Source: Alphaproteobacteria bacterium
Lineage (GTDB): Bacteria; Pseudomonadota; Alphaproteobacteria; Micropepsales; Micropepsaceae
Reading direction: 5' to 3'
DNA: 40,455 nt
NCBI GenBank assembly: GCA_028292825.1
Contig: JAQGLO010000028.1
Coordinates: 1-40,455 of the forward strand
Numbering within the stretch: position 1 is the stretch's first letter; every line of letters begins with the position of its first letter. A program made the translations under genes and the position numbers. Shown here one piece after another: positions 39,185 through 40,455 of the stretch. Under the pieces are notes generated by a model. It worked only from the letters and a program-made list of their open reading frames with translations, ran no database searches and was not told the DNA's origin.

Positions 39185-39895
39185 ATGAGCAGGTGCAGCA
39201 TTGCCGGCGTCGTGCTTTTGTGCGGCTTGGCGATTTCCGCCAGTGACGCTTGGGCGCAGTCGCAGACCGTCTGGAAGTTCGACAATCTTTCCCGGATCGG
39301 CGGCCTGACGCCCAAGGTTGAAGGCCAGCCGGTGCTGGTGGATTCGCCCATCGGCAAGGCGGTGCAATTCAACGGCAAGGACACCGGCCTGTTCTTCGAC
39401 AGCCGCCCGCTGGTGGGCGCCGCCACCTTCACCATTGAAGGCATCTTCCGCCCCGAAGGCGGCGACTTCGAACAGCGCTGGATGCATGTGGTCGAAACCG
39501 ACCCCGCAACCGGATTGGACGCCGCGCCAAAAGGCACCAGCGACACCAATCCGCGCTTCATGTTCGAGGTGCGCGTGAAGGACGGCAACTGGTACCTGGA
39601 CGGCTTCGTCAACAGCAAGGCCGGGAGCAAGGCGCTGATCGATCCCACCAAGCTCCATCCCGTCGGCCCCTGGTATGCCGTGCAGCAGAGCTATGACGGC
39701 AAGACCTATCGCACCTACGTCAATGGCGTGCTGGAGAATGAAGGCGAGGTTGCCTTCACGCCCCATGGACCCGGCCATGTCATGGTCGGCGTCCGTGTCA
39801 ACCATTTGAACTGGTTCAAGGGATCGGTGGCGGAGCTGCGTTTCACGCCGCGGGCGCTGAAGCCGGCGGAATTCCTTACGGTGCCCGCTCAGTAG
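39185..39895 (+). CDS. Exported LamG/concanavalin-like protein
   Basis: A 236-residue protein with a signal peptide (SIAGVVLLCGLAISASDAWA, cut before QSQT). One jelly-roll domain of LamG/ConA type follows: GKAVQFNGKDTGLFFDS, ATFTIEGIFRPEG, RFMFEVRVKDGNWYL, WYAVQQSYDGKTYRTYVNGV and FKGSVAELRFTPRALKPAEF. This domain usually binds carbohydrates and is common in glycan-degrading loci; no catalytic domain is attached. ATG 39185 follows GGGGAG with good spacing. It is divergent from the cupin-dehydratase operon and probably part of the same system. Confidence 0.88.
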   Translation: MSRCSIAGVVLLCGLAISASDAWAQSQTVWKFDNLSRIGGLTPKVEGQPVLVDSPIGKAVQFNGKDTGLFFDSRPLVGAATFTIEGIFRPEGGDFEQRWMHVVETDPATGLDAAPKGTSDTNPRFMFEVRVKDGNWYLDGFVNSKAGSKALIDPTKLHPVGPWYAVQQSYDGKTYRTYVNGVLENEGEVAFTPHGPGHVMVGVRVNHLNWFKGSVAELRFTPRALKPAEFLTVPAQ

Positions 39896-39964
39896 CGCCT
39901 GCCCGGTAAAAGACAGACGCGAGCATTCAAGAAAAGCCGGACGGGGGGAAGCTGTTGCCGGTAT

Positions 39965-39983
39965 AAGGGAAAGGCGTTCCCTT
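39965..39983. other. Hairpin in the leader of the MarC-family gene
   Basis: Perfect inverted repeat AAGGGAA-AGGCG-TTCCCTT, ending 12 bases before the ATG at 39996. It overlaps the usual ribosome-binding zone, so it could affect translation. Confidence 0.4.
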
Positions 39984-39995
39984 CGCGGCTCCGTC

Positions 39996-40455
39996 ATGTT
40001 CGATTTTGTTCCGGCTTTTGTTACCTTGTTCGTGGTGATCGATCCCATCGGCCTGGGACCCATGTTCATGGGGCTGACCGCGGGCCTGCCGGAATCGGCC
40101 AAGCGCCGCATCGGGCTGGAAGCCAGCATCATCGCCTTCATTGTGCTGGCGGGTTCGGCGCTGTTCGCCGACGCGCTGTTGCGGGCACTGGGCATCAGCT
40201 TGGCGGCCTTTCGCATTGCCGGCGGGCTGCTGCTGTTCGTGATCGCCTTCGAGATGGTGTTCGAGCGGCGGCAGGAGCGTAAAGGCCATGACGCCACGCC
40301 GGAGGGCCTGTCGAAGATCGCCGCCTTCCCGCTGGCGGTGCCGTTGATGGCGGGACCGGGCGCCATCACCGCCTGCGTGCTGCTGGCGGGCCAGGCGCAT
40401 GGCAGCTGGGCCGCGCTGGGCGAACTGATCGGCATCATCGCCCTGATGCTGGTCA
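39996..40455 (+). CDS. MarC family integral membrane protein (partial, runs off the end)
   Basis: The first 153 codons of a MarC/NAAT-type membrane protein, cut by the window edge. It opens MFDFVPAFVTLFVVIDPIG, with the conserved D-P-x-G in the first helix, followed by membrane segments (ASIIAFIVLAGSALFADAL, FRIAGGLLLFVIAFEM) and the conserved PLAVPLMAGPGAITACVLL before the break. MarC proteins were once linked to multiple antibiotic resistance but that was not upheld; function is uncertain. ATG 39996 matches the family start. About 50-60 residues should lie beyond the window. Confidence 0.88.
   Translation, partial: MFDFVPAFVTLFVVIDPIGLGPMFMGLTAGLPESAKRRIGLEASIIAFIVLAGSALFADALLRALGISLAAFRIAGGLLLFVIAFEMVFERRQERKGHDATPEGLSKIAAFPLAVPLMAGPGAITACVLLAGQAHGSWAALGELIGIIALMLV

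Overview
The window looks like a stretch of alphaproteobacterial chromosome. It is GC-rich and tightly packed, with many 1-4 base gene overlaps. It carries the alphaproteobacterial rpsF-rpsR-rplI and dnaB-alr-radA-cvpA-purF-SDR neighbourhoods, an HWE-type histidine kinase, and a GTTC-N7-GTTC LexA box, the alphaproteobacterial form of the SOS box. Genus cannot be fixed from this alone; a Rhizomicrobium/Micropepsaceae- or Caulobacterales-like organism is only a guess. I see no rRNA, tRNA, CRISPR array, insertion sequence or prophage.

Layout. 1-1.4 kb: ribosomal proteins S6, S18 (with an RG-rich extension) and L9, closed by a strong terminator. 1.4-2.9 kb: a DUF427 protein, then an ArsR-type repressor operon with one intact and one truncated SRPBCC gene and two matching operators. 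2.9-7.4 kb: panB, then a TPR/YfgM-like protein, bamB and der. 7.4-18 kb, minus strand: dnaB, a membrane-anchored unknown, alr, mlaE, mlaF, radA, cvpA, purF and an SDR, with a family 25 glycosyltransferase facing dnaB. The relative orientation of the rplI and dnaB blocks is what one inversion of about 16.5 kb would give. 18-21.7 kb: a sulfotransferase, then a two-gene DNA-repair unit (radical SAM/HhH protein plus a DUF4130-UdgX fusion) with a LexA box at its start.

21.7-27.9 kb is the most striking part. An ECF sigma factor of the ECF42 type (C-terminal TPR-like extension, next to YCII/DGPF proteins) sits among VOC, YCII, AHSA1/SRPBCC, DUF72, GNAT and GST genes. Three promoters, in front of the VOC gene, the YCII-sigma operon and the SRPBCC-VOC-YCII operon, share exactly TGTCGG-N17-CGTCCTT. 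This reads as a self-contained, autoregulated sigma regulon whose target promoters can be read directly from the sequence.

27.9-34.7 kb: an ArsC-like protein, an aquaporin divergent from a TetR regulator with a long inverted repeat over the TetR start, DUF1345 and OsmC genes, an SRAP-family protein with two altered active-site positions, a stand-alone HWE kinase co-transcribed with two tiny proteins (one RMF-like), and a transglutaminase-like protein. 34.8-40.45 kb: a locus of exported proteins (TonB-dependent receptor, Tat-type enolase-superfamily dehydratase, double-cupin protein, LamG-like protein) that looks like uptake and processing of a sugar-acid-type substrate, then the start of a MarC-family membrane protein cut by the window end.
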